64,000 bases of DNA from an uncultured Eubacteriales bacterium (GCA_902491475.1 CABUHY010000013.1:1-64000), one strand, 5' to 3'; positions 1-8,842 are shown, counted from the stretch's first letter. Made by a program: numbers and translations. Notes: generated by a model from the letters alone, not told the origin.

Positions 1-55
1 TAACAATCCCTCAGTCGTCATAAATGACGACAGCTCCCTTTACACAAGGGAGCCT
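1..55 (-). repeat. Palindromic repeat, family A (copy 1, possibly cut by the window edge)
   Basis: Read on the minus strand this contains GGCTCCC, a short loop, GGGAGCTGTC, a second small hairpin, then GACTGAGGGA. The same two-hairpin order is found at 32945-33000 on the plus strand with different loop sequences. Arms are conserved while loops differ, as in dispersed palindromic elements. Confidence 0.7.
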
Positions 56-69
56 GAAAAGAACAGCAA

Positions 70-98
70 AAAACGCACTCGTTTTTCGAGTGCGTTTT
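70..98 (-). terminator. Rho-independent terminator of the aspS-gatCAB operon
   Basis: A 12-bp stem (70-81 with 87-98) and a 5-base loop lie just after the gatB stop. On the minus strand the stem runs into a T-rich tract (complement of the A-run around 68-73). Confidence 0.85.
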
Positions 99-112
99 AA
101 TTTATTCTGTTA

Positions 113-1543
113 TCAGCCCAAAATCTCTTTGAGGATTTTCTGAACCTCCTGTGCGGGGGCTTTGCCCTTGAGCGCACGCATTGCCTGACCCATAATATAG
201 CCCATAGCCTGCGTTTTTCCTGCTTTGTATTCGGAAACGCTCTTTTCGTTGTCGGCGATAACCTGCTCGATTATCGGCCTCAATGCCGAAACATCGGTTA
301 CCTGTGCCAAGTTGTTTTCCTCGACATACTTTTCGGGGTCAACGCCGTCCGTGAACACCTTTTCAAGCACCTTTTTACCCGTGCCGCGGTTAATTTTGTC
401 GGATTTTACCATATTGATAACCGTTGCCAAATCTTCGGGCTTCAACGGATTGTTTTCGGTAAGAGTTGCGCTGTCGTTGAGAAGCTTCATAACCTCGCCC
501 ATAATCCAGTTGGCAACATCTTTCGGGGAATTGCACTTTTCAAGCGTCTTTTCAAAGAACCTGACAAGATAAATATCTCCCGTGATAATTCCCGTATCGT
601 ATTCGGGGAGACCGAGTTCGTTTATATAGCGCTGTCTCTTCTCCTCGGGAAGCTCGGGCATTGTTGACTTGATTTCCTCGATTTGCCCGTCGGAAATTTC
701 AATCGGCGGGAGGTCGGGCTCGGGGAAGTATTTATAGTCCTGAGCGTCCTCTTTTGAACGCATTGCGTAGCTGTAACCCTTGTTATCGTCCCAACGGCGG
801 GTCTCCTGAACTACCTTTTCGCCGTCTTCGATAAGCTCAATCTGCCTTTGTGCCTCATAAGCTATGGCACGCTCGATAGCGTGGAACGAGTTGAGGTTTT
901 TCATTTCCGTCCTTGTGCCGAATTCTTTTTGACCCTTGGGTCTTACGGAAAGGTTTACATCGGCACGCAGAGAGCCCTCTTGCATTTTGCAGTCGGAAAC
1001 GCCTGTGTACTGAAGAATTGCACGGAGCTTTTCAAGGTAATCTATTACCTCTTCGGCACTTCTGAAATCGGGCTCCGATACAATTTCAAGCAACGGAACG
1101 CCGCAGCGGTTGTAGTCAACAAGCGTGCAGTCCTCAAACTCGTCGTGGATAAGCTTGCCTGCGTCCTCCTCCATATGGATTTCGTGAATACCGATTTTTT
1201 TCTTTTCTCCGTCCTTGGTATTAACCTCTATATAGCCGTTTCGGCATATCGGAAGATAAAGCTGTGAAATCTGATACGCCTTGGGCAGGTCGGGGTAGAA
1301 ATAGTTCTTTCTGTCAAATTTATTGTTCTGCGTGATTGTGCAGTTTGTTGCAATACCAGTGCGGATTGCAAACTCAACAACTCTTCTGTTGAGAAGAGGG
1401 AGAGTGCCGGGCATACCCGAGCAAATTTCGCACACATGGGTGTTGGGCTCTCCGCCGAACTCGGTCGAACAGCCGCAGAAGATTTTTGTTTCGGTCGCAA
1501 GCTCTGTGTGAACTTCAAGACCCATTACGATTTCCCATTCCAT
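113..1543 (-). CDS. gatB: Asp-tRNA(Asn)/Glu-tRNA(Gln) amidotransferase subunit B
   Basis: GatB is the tRNA-binding kinase subunit of GatCAB. It phosphorylates the side chain of mischarged Asp-tRNA(Asn) or Glu-tRNA(Gln), which is then amidated with ammonia channelled from GatA. The 476-aa product has full family length, with the N-terminal cradle domain (VMGLEVHTEL, residues 6-15; C-x2-C zinc-type cysteines in HVCEICSGMPG) and a C-terminal YqeY-like tail ending in a short helix (VQKILKEILG). The ATG at 1541-1543 follows AAGGAGG at 1551-1557. It lies 12 nt after gatA and is the last gene of the aspS-gatC-gatA-gatB operon, followed by a terminator. Since glnS is also present at 41.3 kb, its main substrate is probably Asp-tRNA(Asn); that part is inference. 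Confidence 0.97.
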   Translation of the reverse strand: MEWEIVMGLEVHTELATETKIFCGCSTEFGGEPNTHVCEICSGMPGTLPLLNRRVVEFAIRTGIATNCTITQNNKFDRKNYFYPDLPKAYQISQLYLPICRNGYIEVNTKDGEKKKIGIHEIHMEEDAGKLIHDEFEDCTLVDYNRCGVPLLEIVSEPDFRSAEEVIDYLEKLRAILQYTGVSDCKMQEGSLRADVNLSVRPKGQKEFGTRTEMKNLNSFHAIERAIAYEAQRQIELIEDGEKVVQETRRWDDNKGYSYAMRSKEDAQDYKYFPEPDLPPIEISDGQIEEIKSTMPELPEEKRQRYINELGLPEYDTGIITGDIYLVRFFEKTLEKCNSPKDVANWIMGEVMKLLNDSATLTENNPLKPEDLATVINMVKSDKINRGTGKKVLEKVFTDGVDPEKYVEENNLAQVTDVSALRPIIEQVIADNEKSVSEYKAGKTQAMGYIMGQAMRALKGKAPAQEVQKILKEILG

Positions 1544-1555
1544 GGTCTGTCCTCC

Positions 1556-3022
1556 TTAATCCAATGTCGGTAAGCTTTTATGATAATCGGTTGCGTTCTG
1601 GAACGCCTTTGCCGCACTCATAATTTCCGCCTCGCAGAACGGCTTGCCGATAAGCTGCATACCGACAGGCATACCGTCCGTATCAAAGCCGCACGGAGCG
1701 GAGAACGACGGCATACCCGCAATGTTTATCATTACCGTGTAAATGTCGCCGAGATACATTTTAAGCGGGTCGGAAAGGCTTTCGCCCATTTTAAGCGCCG
1801 TAGTCGGAGCAACGGGGCCCAAAATCATATCATACTTTTCAAATGCGTCGAAAAATGCGTTCTGAATAAGCTTCTTTGCTTTAAGAGCCTTGTTGTAGTA
1901 AGCGTCGTAATAGCCCGAGGAAAGAACGAAGTTACCGAGCATTATTCTGCGTTTAACTTCCATTCCGAAGCCCTCGGAACGGCTCATTATATATCTGTCC
2001 AAAAGGTTTTCGCTGTTCTTTGAGGAGTAGCCGTACTTGATACCGTCATATCTTGAAAGGTTTGAGCACGCCTCTGCGCAAGCGATGATGTAATAAGTCG
2101 GGATTGCATATTTCGCAATCGGCATTTTGAACATTTCAACCTCTGCGCCGAGCTCACGGAACTTGTCAGCCGCCGCAAGGATTGCGGATTTTACATCCTC
2201 GTTTATACCCTCGCCGAGATAATCCTCGGGGATACCGATTTTTTTGCCCTTTATATCTCCGCTAACAGCCTTGTCAAAGTCGAACTTGTCATAAACCATT
2301 GAAGTGCCGTCTTTTTCGTCTTTGCCCTGAATTACTGAGAAAAGAGCGGCGCAGTCGTCAACATCCTTGCCGATAGGTCCTATCTGGTCGAGAGATGATG
2401 CATAAGCCACAAGTCCGTAACGGGAAACGGCACCGTAGGTGGGTTTAAGACCCGTAACACCGCAGAACGAACAGGGCTGACGGATAGAGCCGCCCGTATC
2501 GGAACCGAGAGTAACCGGAGCGAGCCTTGCCGCAACGGCAGCCGCCGCACCGCCCGAGCTTCCGCCCGGAACCTTTTCGGTATCCCACGGGTTGTGTGTA
2601 ACGCCCGTAGCCGAGGTCTCCGTGGTGCTGCCCATTGCAAACTCGTCCATATTGAGCTTTCCGATAACAACCATACCCTCGTCGTTAAGACGGTTTATAA
2701 CGGTAGCGTTGTAGGTAGGAATAAAGTTTTCAAGGATTTTCGACGAGCAGGTTGTAAGAATATCCTTGGTGCAGATATTGTCCTTGACGCCTATCGGCAC
2801 GCCTGCAAGTCTGCCCGTGTATTTTCCGCTTTCAATGCCCTGCTGAACTTCTTTTGCCCTTTCAAGAGCCTCCGCCTTGCAGACGGTGTTGTAGCAGTGA
2901 AGCTTCGGGTCATATTTTTCAATAGCGTCGAAAAAAGCGTTTACCGCTTCCTCGACGGTTATTTCTTTGTTCTTTACGGCGGCTGAAATTTCAAGCGCCG
3001 TCATTTCACAAATGTTTTTCAT
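1556..3022 (-). CDS. gatA: Asp-tRNA(Asn)/Glu-tRNA(Gln) amidotransferase subunit A (glutaminase)
   Basis: GatA hydrolyses glutamine and supplies ammonia to GatB. The 488-aa product belongs to the amidase-signature family. It shows the Ser-cisSer-Lys triad context: Lys in GVPIGVKDNI, cis-Ser in VPGGSSGGAAAAV and the nucleophile Ser in GSDTGGSIRQP. I chose the ATG at 3020-3022 because GAGGTG lies 6 nt upstream and the protein then begins MKNICEMTAL as in relatives; the frame stays open to an upstream TTG at 3040 that lacks a good ribosome site. The start is 10 nt after the gatC stop, so translation is likely coupled. Confidence 0.95.
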   Translation of the reverse strand: MKNICEMTALEISAAVKNKEITVEEAVNAFFDAIEKYDPKLHCYNTVCKAEALERAKEVQQGIESGKYTGRLAGVPIGVKDNICTKDILTTCSSKILENFIPTYNATVINRLNDEGMVVIGKLNMDEFAMGSTTETSATGVTHNPWDTEKVPGGSSGGAAAAVAARLAPVTLGSDTGGSIRQPCSFCGVTGLKPTYGAVSRYGLVAYASSLDQIGPIGKDVDDCAALFSVIQGKDEKDGTSMVYDKFDFDKAVSGDIKGKKIGIPEDYLGEGINEDVKSAILAAADKFRELGAEVEMFKMPIAKYAIPTYYIIACAEACSNLSRYDGIKYGYSSKNSENLLDRYIMSRSEGFGMEVKRRIMLGNFVLSSGYYDAYYNKALKAKKLIQNAFFDAFEKYDMILGPVAPTTALKMGESLSDPLKMYLGDIYTVMINIAGMPSFSAPCGFDTDGMPVGMQLIGKPFCEAEIMSAAKAFQNATDYHKSLPTLD

Positions 3023-3032
3023 AGTCTGCACC

Positions 3033-3320
3033 TCATTCAACTGTTTTCGGAACTACGAAGCAACCGTCCTTGCTGTCGGGTGCGTTTTTGAGTATGTTTT
3101 CCGTGTCAGCCTTGTTTGTAACGACATCGTCACGCATTACATTTGCGACGGGGAACGAATGTGACGCCGGCTCAATTCCGTCGGTGTCAAGCTCGTTGAG
3201 CGTGTCAATATAGGTGAGAATGTCCTGAAGGTCCTTTTCGGCGGCAACCTTTTCCTCTTCGGTAAGTCTTATCCTGCCGAGCTTTTCAAGATATTCCACA
3301 AGGTTTCTGTCTATCGTCAT
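3033..3320 (-). CDS. gatC: Asp-tRNA(Asn)/Glu-tRNA(Gln) amidotransferase subunit C
   Basis: This 95-aa helical subunit wraps around and stabilises the GatA-GatB interface. Family hallmarks are seen: an N-terminal helix with VEYLEKLGRIRLTEEE, the segment DILTYIDTLNELDTDGIEP, and the C-terminal SFPVANVMRDD region. The ATG at 3318-3320 follows AGGTGAT. It sits 17 nt after aspS and immediately before gatA in one operon; the order aspS-gatC-gatA-gatB is consistent with a transamidation module. Confidence 0.95.
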   Translation of the reverse strand: MTIDRNLVEYLEKLGRIRLTEEEKVAAEKDLQDILTYIDTLNELDTDGIEPASHSFPVANVMRDDVVTNKADTENILKNAPDSKDGCFVVPKTVE

Positions 3321-3337
3321 TTATATCACCTTATAAA

Positions 3338-5089
3338 TTATTTTTCGGGAACGGGACGGCGAAGCTTAATATGAACCTCACGAAGCTGCTGCTCGGATAC
3401 CGTGTTCGGTGCGCCGAGAAGCATATCCTGTGCGTTGGAGTTCATCGGGAAAGCGATGATTTCACGGATGTTTTCTTCATCCTTGAGGAGCATAATCATT
3501 CTGTCAACGCCGGGAGCCATACCTGCGTGAGGCGGAGCGCCGTAGTGGAACGCTCTGAACAGAGCGCCGAAACGCTTTGCAACCTCGTCCTCCGAGTAGC
3601 CCGCAAGTTCAAACGCTTTAATCATAATGTCGGGGCGGTGGTTACGAACTGCGCCCGAGGAGAGCTCAACGCCGTTGCAGACAATATCGTACTGATAAGC
3701 CTTTATTGTAAGCGGGTCCTGATTGAGCAATGCGTCCATACCGCCCTGAGGCATTGAGAACGGGTTGTGGGTAAAGTCAAGCTTGCCCTCGTCGTTTTTC
3801 TCATACATCGGGAAGTCGGTAATGAAGCACATATCGAACCTGTCCTTGTCGATTATGTCAAGGCGTTCGCCGAGTGCGGTTCTTATCTGACCCGCAAGAG
3901 TGTTTACGACCTTGATATTGTCGCAGATAAAGAACAGGGTGTCGTCTGTTTTAAGGTTGAGCATCGAAGTAAGCTCCGCTTTCTTTTCGGGAGTGAGGAA
4001 CTTGGCGATGGGACCTTTGAAAGAGCCGTCCTCAAGCACCGTGAGGTAGCCGAGGCCTTTCATACCGATGTCAAGCGCATATGCGAGAAGCTTTTCAAAG
4101 AAGCCTTTTGAGCACTTGCCGCAGGGAGCGACAATACCTCTTACGGGCTTACCTTGGAATGCTTTGAACTCAACATCCGAGAAGAAGTCGGTCAAATCGT
4201 TTATGACAAGCGGATTGCGAAGGTCGGGCTTGTCTGTACCGTATTTGAGCATTGACTCCTCATACGGAATTTTAACGAACGGAGCGGGAGAAACCTTCTT
4301 TCCGCCGCCGAACTTTGTGAATGTATCGTAGAGAACCTCTTCGGCAACCGCAAAAACATCCTCCTGCGTTGCAAAAGCCATCTCAAAGTCAAGCTGATAG
4401 AACTCTCCGGGAGAACGGTCCGCTCTTGCGTCCTCGTCTCTGAAGCAGGGAGCTATCTGGAAATACTTGTCGAAGCCCGACACCATAAGCAGCTGCTTGA
4501 ACTGCTGCGGAGCCTGCGGCAGAGCGTAGAACTTGCCCTCGTGCTTTCTTGAGGGGATGATATAGTCCCTTGCGCCCTCGGGAGAAGAGCAGGTAAGTAT
4601 GGGCGTGTTTATTTCGGGGAAGCCCATGCTTTCCATCTTTTTACGCAGGAAGCTTACAACCTCCGAGCGGAAAAGGATATTGTCGTGCATCTTTTTATTT
4701 CTCAAATCGAGGAAACGGTAGGTAAGACGGGAATCCTCCCTCGTGTTTACCGAGTCTTCGATTTCAAACGGAAGAGCCTCCGAGCAAGTGCCGAGAATTT
4801 CAAGCTCCGACACCTTAACTTCAAGCTCGCCCGTCGGGATTTTTTTGTTTACGGTCTCCTCGTCTCTTTTAACGACCTTGCCCGTAACGGAAATAACGGA
4901 TTCCTTGTGAACGCCCTGCAAAAGGGTATCGTCGTTTACAACGACCTGGGTAATTCCGTACTGGTCTCTCAAATCAATGAAAATAACTCCGCCGTGGTCC
5001 CTTACGGTGTCGACCCAGCCTGCGAGGCTGACGGTCTTTTCAAGGTCAGCGAGAGTCAATTCGTTACAATTATGCGTTCTGTAAGCCAT
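3338..5089 (-). CDS. aspS: Aspartyl-tRNA synthetase, probably non-discriminating
   Basis: Class IIb synthetase of 583 aa, bacterial type: N-terminal OB-fold anticodon domain (about 1-110), catalytic core with motif 2 (FRDEDARADRSPGEFYQLDFE) and motif 3 (GMAPGVDRMIML near the C-terminus), and the GAD insertion between them. Position 32 is His (VRDHGGVIFIDLRD); E. coli AspRS, which is discriminating, has Leu30 there, whereas His at this position is reported for non-discriminating bacterial AspRS such as that of Pseudomonas aeruginosa. With gatCAB directly downstream, it probably also makes Asp-tRNA(Asn). First gene of the operon; ATG at 5087-5089. Confidence 0.95.
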   Translation of the reverse strand: MAYRTHNCNELTLADLEKTVSLAGWVDTVRDHGGVIFIDLRDQYGITQVVVNDDTLLQGVHKESVISVTGKVVKRDEETVNKKIPTGELEVKVSELEILGTCSEALPFEIEDSVNTREDSRLTYRFLDLRNKKMHDNILFRSEVVSFLRKKMESMGFPEINTPILTCSSPEGARDYIIPSRKHEGKFYALPQAPQQFKQLLMVSGFDKYFQIAPCFRDEDARADRSPGEFYQLDFEMAFATQEDVFAVAEEVLYDTFTKFGGGKKVSPAPFVKIPYEESMLKYGTDKPDLRNPLVINDLTDFFSDVEFKAFQGKPVRGIVAPCGKCSKGFFEKLLAYALDIGMKGLGYLTVLEDGSFKGPIAKFLTPEKKAELTSMLNLKTDDTLFFICDNIKVVNTLAGQIRTALGERLDIIDKDRFDMCFITDFPMYEKNDEGKLDFTHNPFSMPQGGMDALLNQDPLTIKAYQYDIVCNGVELSSGAVRNHRPDIMIKAFELAGYSEDEVAKRFGALFRAFHYGAPPHAGMAPGVDRMIMLLKDEENIREIIAFPMNSNAQDMLLGAPNTVSEQQLREVHIKLRRPVPEK

Positions 5090-5150
5090 TTAACACATTC
5101 CTTCCGATAAATCGGCACTTGCCGAAAATAATATTTTACCTAATTATACA

Positions 5151-5186
5151 GTTGACTATTATATCACAACAAATCAAGTTTGTATA
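5151..5186 (-). promoter_or_regulatory. Promoter of aspS-gatCAB (extended -10)
   Basis: On the minus strand TATAAT (5158-5163) is preceded by TGA, forming an extended TGnTATAAT -10 element. A -35 match 17 bp upstream (TATACA) is weak. The approximately 60-nt leader contains a 6-bp hairpin at 5112-5125 (TCGGCA/TGCCGA). Confidence 0.6.
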
Positions 5187-5232
5187 GTGTTTTATTACAT
5201 AATAATGCCGTCAAACGGCGCAAAAATTTGAT

Positions 5233-5260
5233 TGAATTCGGCGCTGTATTATGGTAAAAT
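5233..5260 (+). promoter_or_regulatory. Probable promoter of the beta-propeller lipoprotein gene
   Basis: TTGAAT (5233-5238) and TAAAAT (5255-5260) are separated by 16 bp, 45 bp before the chosen start. This is a moderate match only. Confidence 0.45.
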
Positions 5261-5304
5261 AAATAATGTATGAATATTCAGGCACGAAATCGGAGGTTTG
5301 GCTT

Positions 5305-7113
5305 ATGAAAGCAAACAAAAAAATCGTAATTTCGGCAATCGCTGTCACCTTGGCGGTGCTTGTTACAGTTTCCGCCTGCAAAAGGAACTCAAATCCCGGA
5401 CAGGCTGTTGTCGTAACGGACGAATACGGAAATCCCGTAACCAATGAAAACGGCGAGGTGCTTACAACAATGGTCTATGCCGAAACGGTTGTTGTTACGG
5501 ACAAAAACGGCGTCCCGATAACCGACGAAAACGGCGAGGCAATTACCGTTGTGCTTGAAACGGAAATCGTCGAGGTTACAAATGCCAACGGCGAAAAGGT
5601 ATATGACGAAAACGGCGAAGTCAAGACTTCGATAGTATATCATCCCAAGGATGTTGAAATCCCCGTTACCGATAAGGACGGCAACCTCGTAACGGATAAA
5701 AACGGAAATGTCAGCCACACTATGATTACCGTTCCCGCTCCGAATGAGACGATAATCACAACCCTCGTTCAGACCGACGCAAACGGCAATCCCGTTATCG
5801 ATAAAGACGGCAATACAATAACCTATACAAGAAGATATACGACTTCCGTCGTAACTCCGGGCGGCAACAGCTCAAACTGGGGCGCAACCTTCAGCGGAAG
5901 CAGAAATGACACCTGCAACGCCGTTGCGGCTACCTCGGACGGCGGCTATGTCTCGCTTGTTCAGACAAACTCCTCGGACGGCTCGTTTGCGGGGCTTGCT
6001 TCGGGCTCGGGCGTTCCGTATATGGTTCTTATGAAATTTGACAGTTCGGGCATTCTCAAATGGCGCAAGGCTATCACAAGCGACGGTGCGCTGTCTTTGA
6101 GAAGTCTTGACACGGACGCTTCGGGCAATATCATTGCGGCGGGCTATTCCAATGCGTCAAACCTCGGCAGTCCGCATTACGGCGAGTATGACGCAGTTAT
6201 ATATAAGTTTAATTCCTCGGGCGATATTCAGTGGGTACAGTCTTACGGCGGAAGTATGGTTGACTTCTTCAACAGCGTAAGCGTTTGCCCGGACGGCAGC
6301 ATTGTTGCGGCAGGAAGCGTCGGTTCAAGCGACGGCACTGCGGCGGCTCTCGGAATTGCGGCGGGTAAATCCGCAGCTCTTGTTGCGAAGTATGACGCAT
6401 CGGGTAACCTTGTTTTTGCAAGGTCGGTAGGCTCAAACGGAGACTCGTTCAACGGCGTTGACACGGATCAGAACGGAAACATCTACGCTGTCGGCAACTT
6501 CTCGTCACAGGACTCTGCAAGGGCGTTTGACGGCTTCGGCAAAGCGGACGGCGCAATAGTAAGGCTTGACGCCGGCGGAAACATTTCGTGGGTTAAGCAG
6601 TTCGGAGGAAGCGGCATAGACAATGCAAACTCCGTTGCGGCAACCTCGGACGGCTGTGTTGTTGTAGGCCGTTCTAATTCAAAGGACAATTCGTTTGCCT
6701 CTGTCGGCAATCAGGGCGGATATGACGCCTATGCCGTAAAATACACCTCGTCGGGTAGCGTTGCATGGCAGACCCCGTTCAGAGGTTATCAGGACGACAC
6801 ATTCACATCAATCGCAGCGGTTTCGGACGGCTCGTTTGTTGTTTGCGGATATTCCTCGTCAAATAACAGAGACTTGAAAACAGTCGGAAACAAGGGCGCT
6901 GCGGACGGCATTATCGTAACGCTCGGCGCAACGGGTCAGGTTACCTCGGTTGAGGGCTACGGCGGCTCCCGTGAGGACAGATTTGAAAGCGTATGCGTGC
7001 TCTCGGGCGGTAAATATATTGCCTGCGGCTCCACTCTTTCGGCGGACGGCGACCTTGTAGGTTCAAAATCCGACGGAGCAAACACCGCGGGTATGATTGC
7101 AAAATTCAAGTAA
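5305..7113 (+). CDS. Beta-propeller (SBBP-repeat-like) surface lipoprotein with Asn-Gly-rich N-terminal repeats
   Basis: The 602-aa product begins with a lipoprotein signal peptide (MKANKK, hydrophobic 7-22, lipobox VSAC with Cys25). The start ATG at 5305 follows CGGAGG; the frame is open to an upstream in-frame ATG at 5266 that would put a charged extension before the signal peptide. Residues about 35-190 are imperfect repeats built on VTDxNGxPVTDENGE-like units. From about residue 195 there are repeats of about 50 aa with D-x-x-N-x-V-A-A-T-S-D-G-G-Y-V and G-x-I-x-W-x-K elements, matching the SBBP-type beta-propeller pattern. The product is probably anchored on the outer face of the membrane. 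No catalytic signature is visible and the ligand is unknown. Confidence 0.75.
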   Translation: MKANKKIVISAIAVTLAVLVTVSACKRNSNPGQAVVVTDEYGNPVTNENGEVLTTMVYAETVVVTDKNGVPITDENGEAITVVLETEIVEVTNANGEKVYDENGEVKTSIVYHPKDVEIPVTDKDGNLVTDKNGNVSHTMITVPAPNETIITTLVQTDANGNPVIDKDGNTITYTRRYTTSVVTPGGNSSNWGATFSGSRNDTCNAVAATSDGGYVSLVQTNSSDGSFAGLASGSGVPYMVLMKFDSSGILKWRKAITSDGALSLRSLDTDASGNIIAAGYSNASNLGSPHYGEYDAVIYKFNSSGDIQWVQSYGGSMVDFFNSVSVCPDGSIVAAGSVGSSDGTAAALGIAAGKSAALVAKYDASGNLVFARSVGSNGDSFNGVDTDQNGNIYAVGNFSSQDSARAFDGFGKADGAIVRLDAGGNISWVKQFGGSGIDNANSVAATSDGCVVVGRSNSKDNSFASVGNQGGYDAYAVKYTSSGSVAWQTPFRGYQDDTFTSIAAVSDGSFVVCGYSSSNNRDLKTVGNKGAADGIIVTLGATGQVTSVEGYGGSREDRFESVCVLSGGKYIACGSTLSADGDLVGSKSDGANTAGMIAKFK

Positions 7114-7126
7114 AGGAAACTGACGG

Positions 7127-7852
7127 ATGAACGAAAGATTTGAATCGGGTTATCTGCCCGTTTCGCACAAAATACTTTGGATAGCTTTAAGAATAGGCTT
7201 GCTTGTATGGGGAGTTTACGGGCTTTTTCACGGCTCGGTTGTCGAATTCCTTGAAGCAATATTTGCGATTATCTTTACACATTTGTGGGATTTCTTTCAG
7301 ATATTCGGCGGATTTTCGTTTATAACAAGAGTTGACTATCTGACCCAGACAATGCTGAACCTGTTTATTTTTATCGGCGTTGTTGTGGGCTCGACGCTCA
7401 ACAACAGGACGAATTTTACGGACTTTGATATAGTAACTCACTTTTCGGCAGGCTTCATTTCGGCTTGGTTCGCCTATGACTTTGCGGTTACCGTTCAGGG
7501 CCCGAAAAGGCGGCTTTCTCCGGCTCTTGCGGCACTGTTCGCAATATGCTTTGCGTGCTTTATTTCAATCGGCTGGGAAACCTACGAGTTCACAATGGAC
7601 AGGATATACGGACTTTCGCTCCAGTGCACGAAGCCTATGTCCGATTACGGTCTTACCGACACTATGACCGATGAGATTATACAGGCGTCGGGCGGACTTA
7701 TCGGAATGTTCCTTGTCGCTTTCCTCAAAAACGGAAAAATAGGCAGGAATAAAAAAGCGTACGCCAAAAAGGCAAGAATGGCGGAAGAAAGAGAACAGCT
7801 CAAAGAGAGGCTTCTGAAGGAATATCTTGACGAACAGAAAAATAACCGCTGA
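7127..7852 (+). CDS. Multi-pass membrane protein, possibly YjdF/DUF2238-like
   Basis: A 241-aa protein with about six hydrophobic segments (about 15-35, 39-60, 76-92, 100-125, 128-150, 188-205) and a basic, charged C-terminal helix (about 207-241). The intramembrane polar pattern GWETYEF...DTMTDEIIQASGGLIG resembles the WE-x-(Y/F)E...DT-x-x-D-x-x-x-x-x-xG pattern of YjdF/VanZ-like proteins, but I am not sure of the family. It starts 13 nt after the lipoprotein gene and is probably co-transcribed with it and with the next lipoprotein. Confidence 0.55.
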   Translation: MNERFESGYLPVSHKILWIALRIGLLVWGVYGLFHGSVVEFLEAIFAIIFTHLWDFFQIFGGFSFITRVDYLTQTMLNLFIFIGVVVGSTLNNRTNFTDFDIVTHFSAGFISAWFAYDFAVTVQGPKRRLSPALAALFAICFACFISIGWETYEFTMDRIYGLSLQCTKPMSDYGLTDTMTDEIIQASGGLIGMFLVAFLKNGKIGRNKKAYAKKARMAEEREQLKERLLKEYLDEQKNNR

Positions 7853-7899
7853 CAGCAATATAATTGTTACGGTTTTATACGAATAAAGGCGGTGGAAAT

Positions 7900-8796
7900 G
7901 TGAAAAAAAGGATAACGGCGCTGATACTGTCGGCGATTTTGCTTTTGACGCTGTGTTCGTGCGGCAAGAACGCAAAGGTGCGTGTTAATTCCGCGAAAAT
8001 CGGAAAAGGCGTTTATGCGTATTTCACGGACCTTGCGGAAAGGCAGGCACCTGAGAGCGGCGACACCGATGTGACGGGACTTGCGAACAATTTGCTTGTA
8101 AGGTATGTTGCGGTAAATTCGGAATTTGCAAACAGAGGGCTTGATTTGACGCTTGAAGAAAAATCAACGCTTTCAAGCACGGTCAATTCATATTGGCATT
8201 TGTTCTCAAAATATTATGAGGGCATAGGCGTGTCGAAAAACGACCTTTATAAGATTGAGGAGAGCAAGTGTTTTGAAACACGGCTTATGGAGGTCTATTA
8301 TTCCGAAAACGGCGATTCGCCTGTATCGGACAGCGAGCTTAAAGAGTATTTTAACAATAACTTTGTGGCGTTCAGGTCGGCAACGGGCTTTTTGACCACG
8401 GTTGACGAAAATAACAATACTGTTTCCCTTTCGGACTCGGACAGGCAAAAGACCGCGGAGGTTTTCAGCCGTATGGCAAATGAAATCAACGAGGGCGTGG
8501 CTTCCGTTGACGACGCTTCCTCCTATGCGGAGAATGTTGCGGTTACGGACTCTGTTGTTGTAATCGACAAATCCTCGACAAGGTATCCCGACGGATTTTT
8601 TGACAATGTAAAGAATATCGAAGTCGGTTCGACTGCGAGCTTTACGGTCGGCGATTATATTTTTACCGTAACAAGGTCTGACATCACGGCGGACGAGCTG
8701 TTTGAGGAATACAGGCGGGACTGCCTGAAAGCGCTCAAGGGCGAGGAGTTTGAAACGGTTGTGGAGTCGTGGATGACGGCTTATTCGGTAAACTGA
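7900..8796 (+). CDS. SurA/PrsA-N-like extracytoplasmic lipoprotein lacking a clear PPIase domain
   Basis: 298 aa from a GTG start at 7900-7902 preceded by AGGCGGTGG; an upstream in-frame TTG at 7864 lacks a ribosome site and would displace the signal peptide. Signal MKKRITALILSAILLLTLCSCG has its lipobox Cys at 21. The body has the helical layout of SurA/trigger-factor-type chaperone N-domains (SKNDLYKIEESKCFETRLM, then PVSDSELKEYFNNNF). No parvulin signature follows; the last 100 aa contain GSTASFTVGDYIFTVTRSD, which could be a reduced beta domain. It may assist folding of exported proteins such as the neighbouring lipoprotein; that is inference. Confidence 0.55.
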   Translation: MKKRITALILSAILLLTLCSCGKNAKVRVNSAKIGKGVYAYFTDLAERQAPESGDTDVTGLANNLLVRYVAVNSEFANRGLDLTLEEKSTLSSTVNSYWHLFSKYYEGIGVSKNDLYKIEESKCFETRLMEVYYSENGDSPVSDSELKEYFNNNFVAFRSATGFLTTVDENNNTVSLSDSDRQKTAEVFSRMANEINEGVASVDDASSYAENVAVTDSVVVIDKSSTRYPDGFFDNVKNIEVGSTASFTVGDYIFTVTRSDITADELFEEYRRDCLKALKGEEFETVVESWMTAYSVN

Positions 8797-8810
8797 AAAA
8801 GGCATAACAA

Positions 8811-8842
8811 AAAGGCTTTATGAGTTTTCTCATAAAGCCTTA
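8811..8842. terminator. Bidirectional terminator between the lipoprotein operon and aspartate kinase
   Basis: A perfect 13-bp stem (8812-8824 with 8829-8841) and a TTTT loop. The minus-strand T-tract is strong and the plus-strand one (AATTTTAT) weaker, so it can serve the converging genes on both sides. Confidence 0.85.

Noticed and set aside
5389..5718. Minus-strand open frame with internal repeats opposite the propeller lipoprotein
   Set aside because: Its repeats are the complement of the Asn-Gly repeat coding sequence; no ribosome site.
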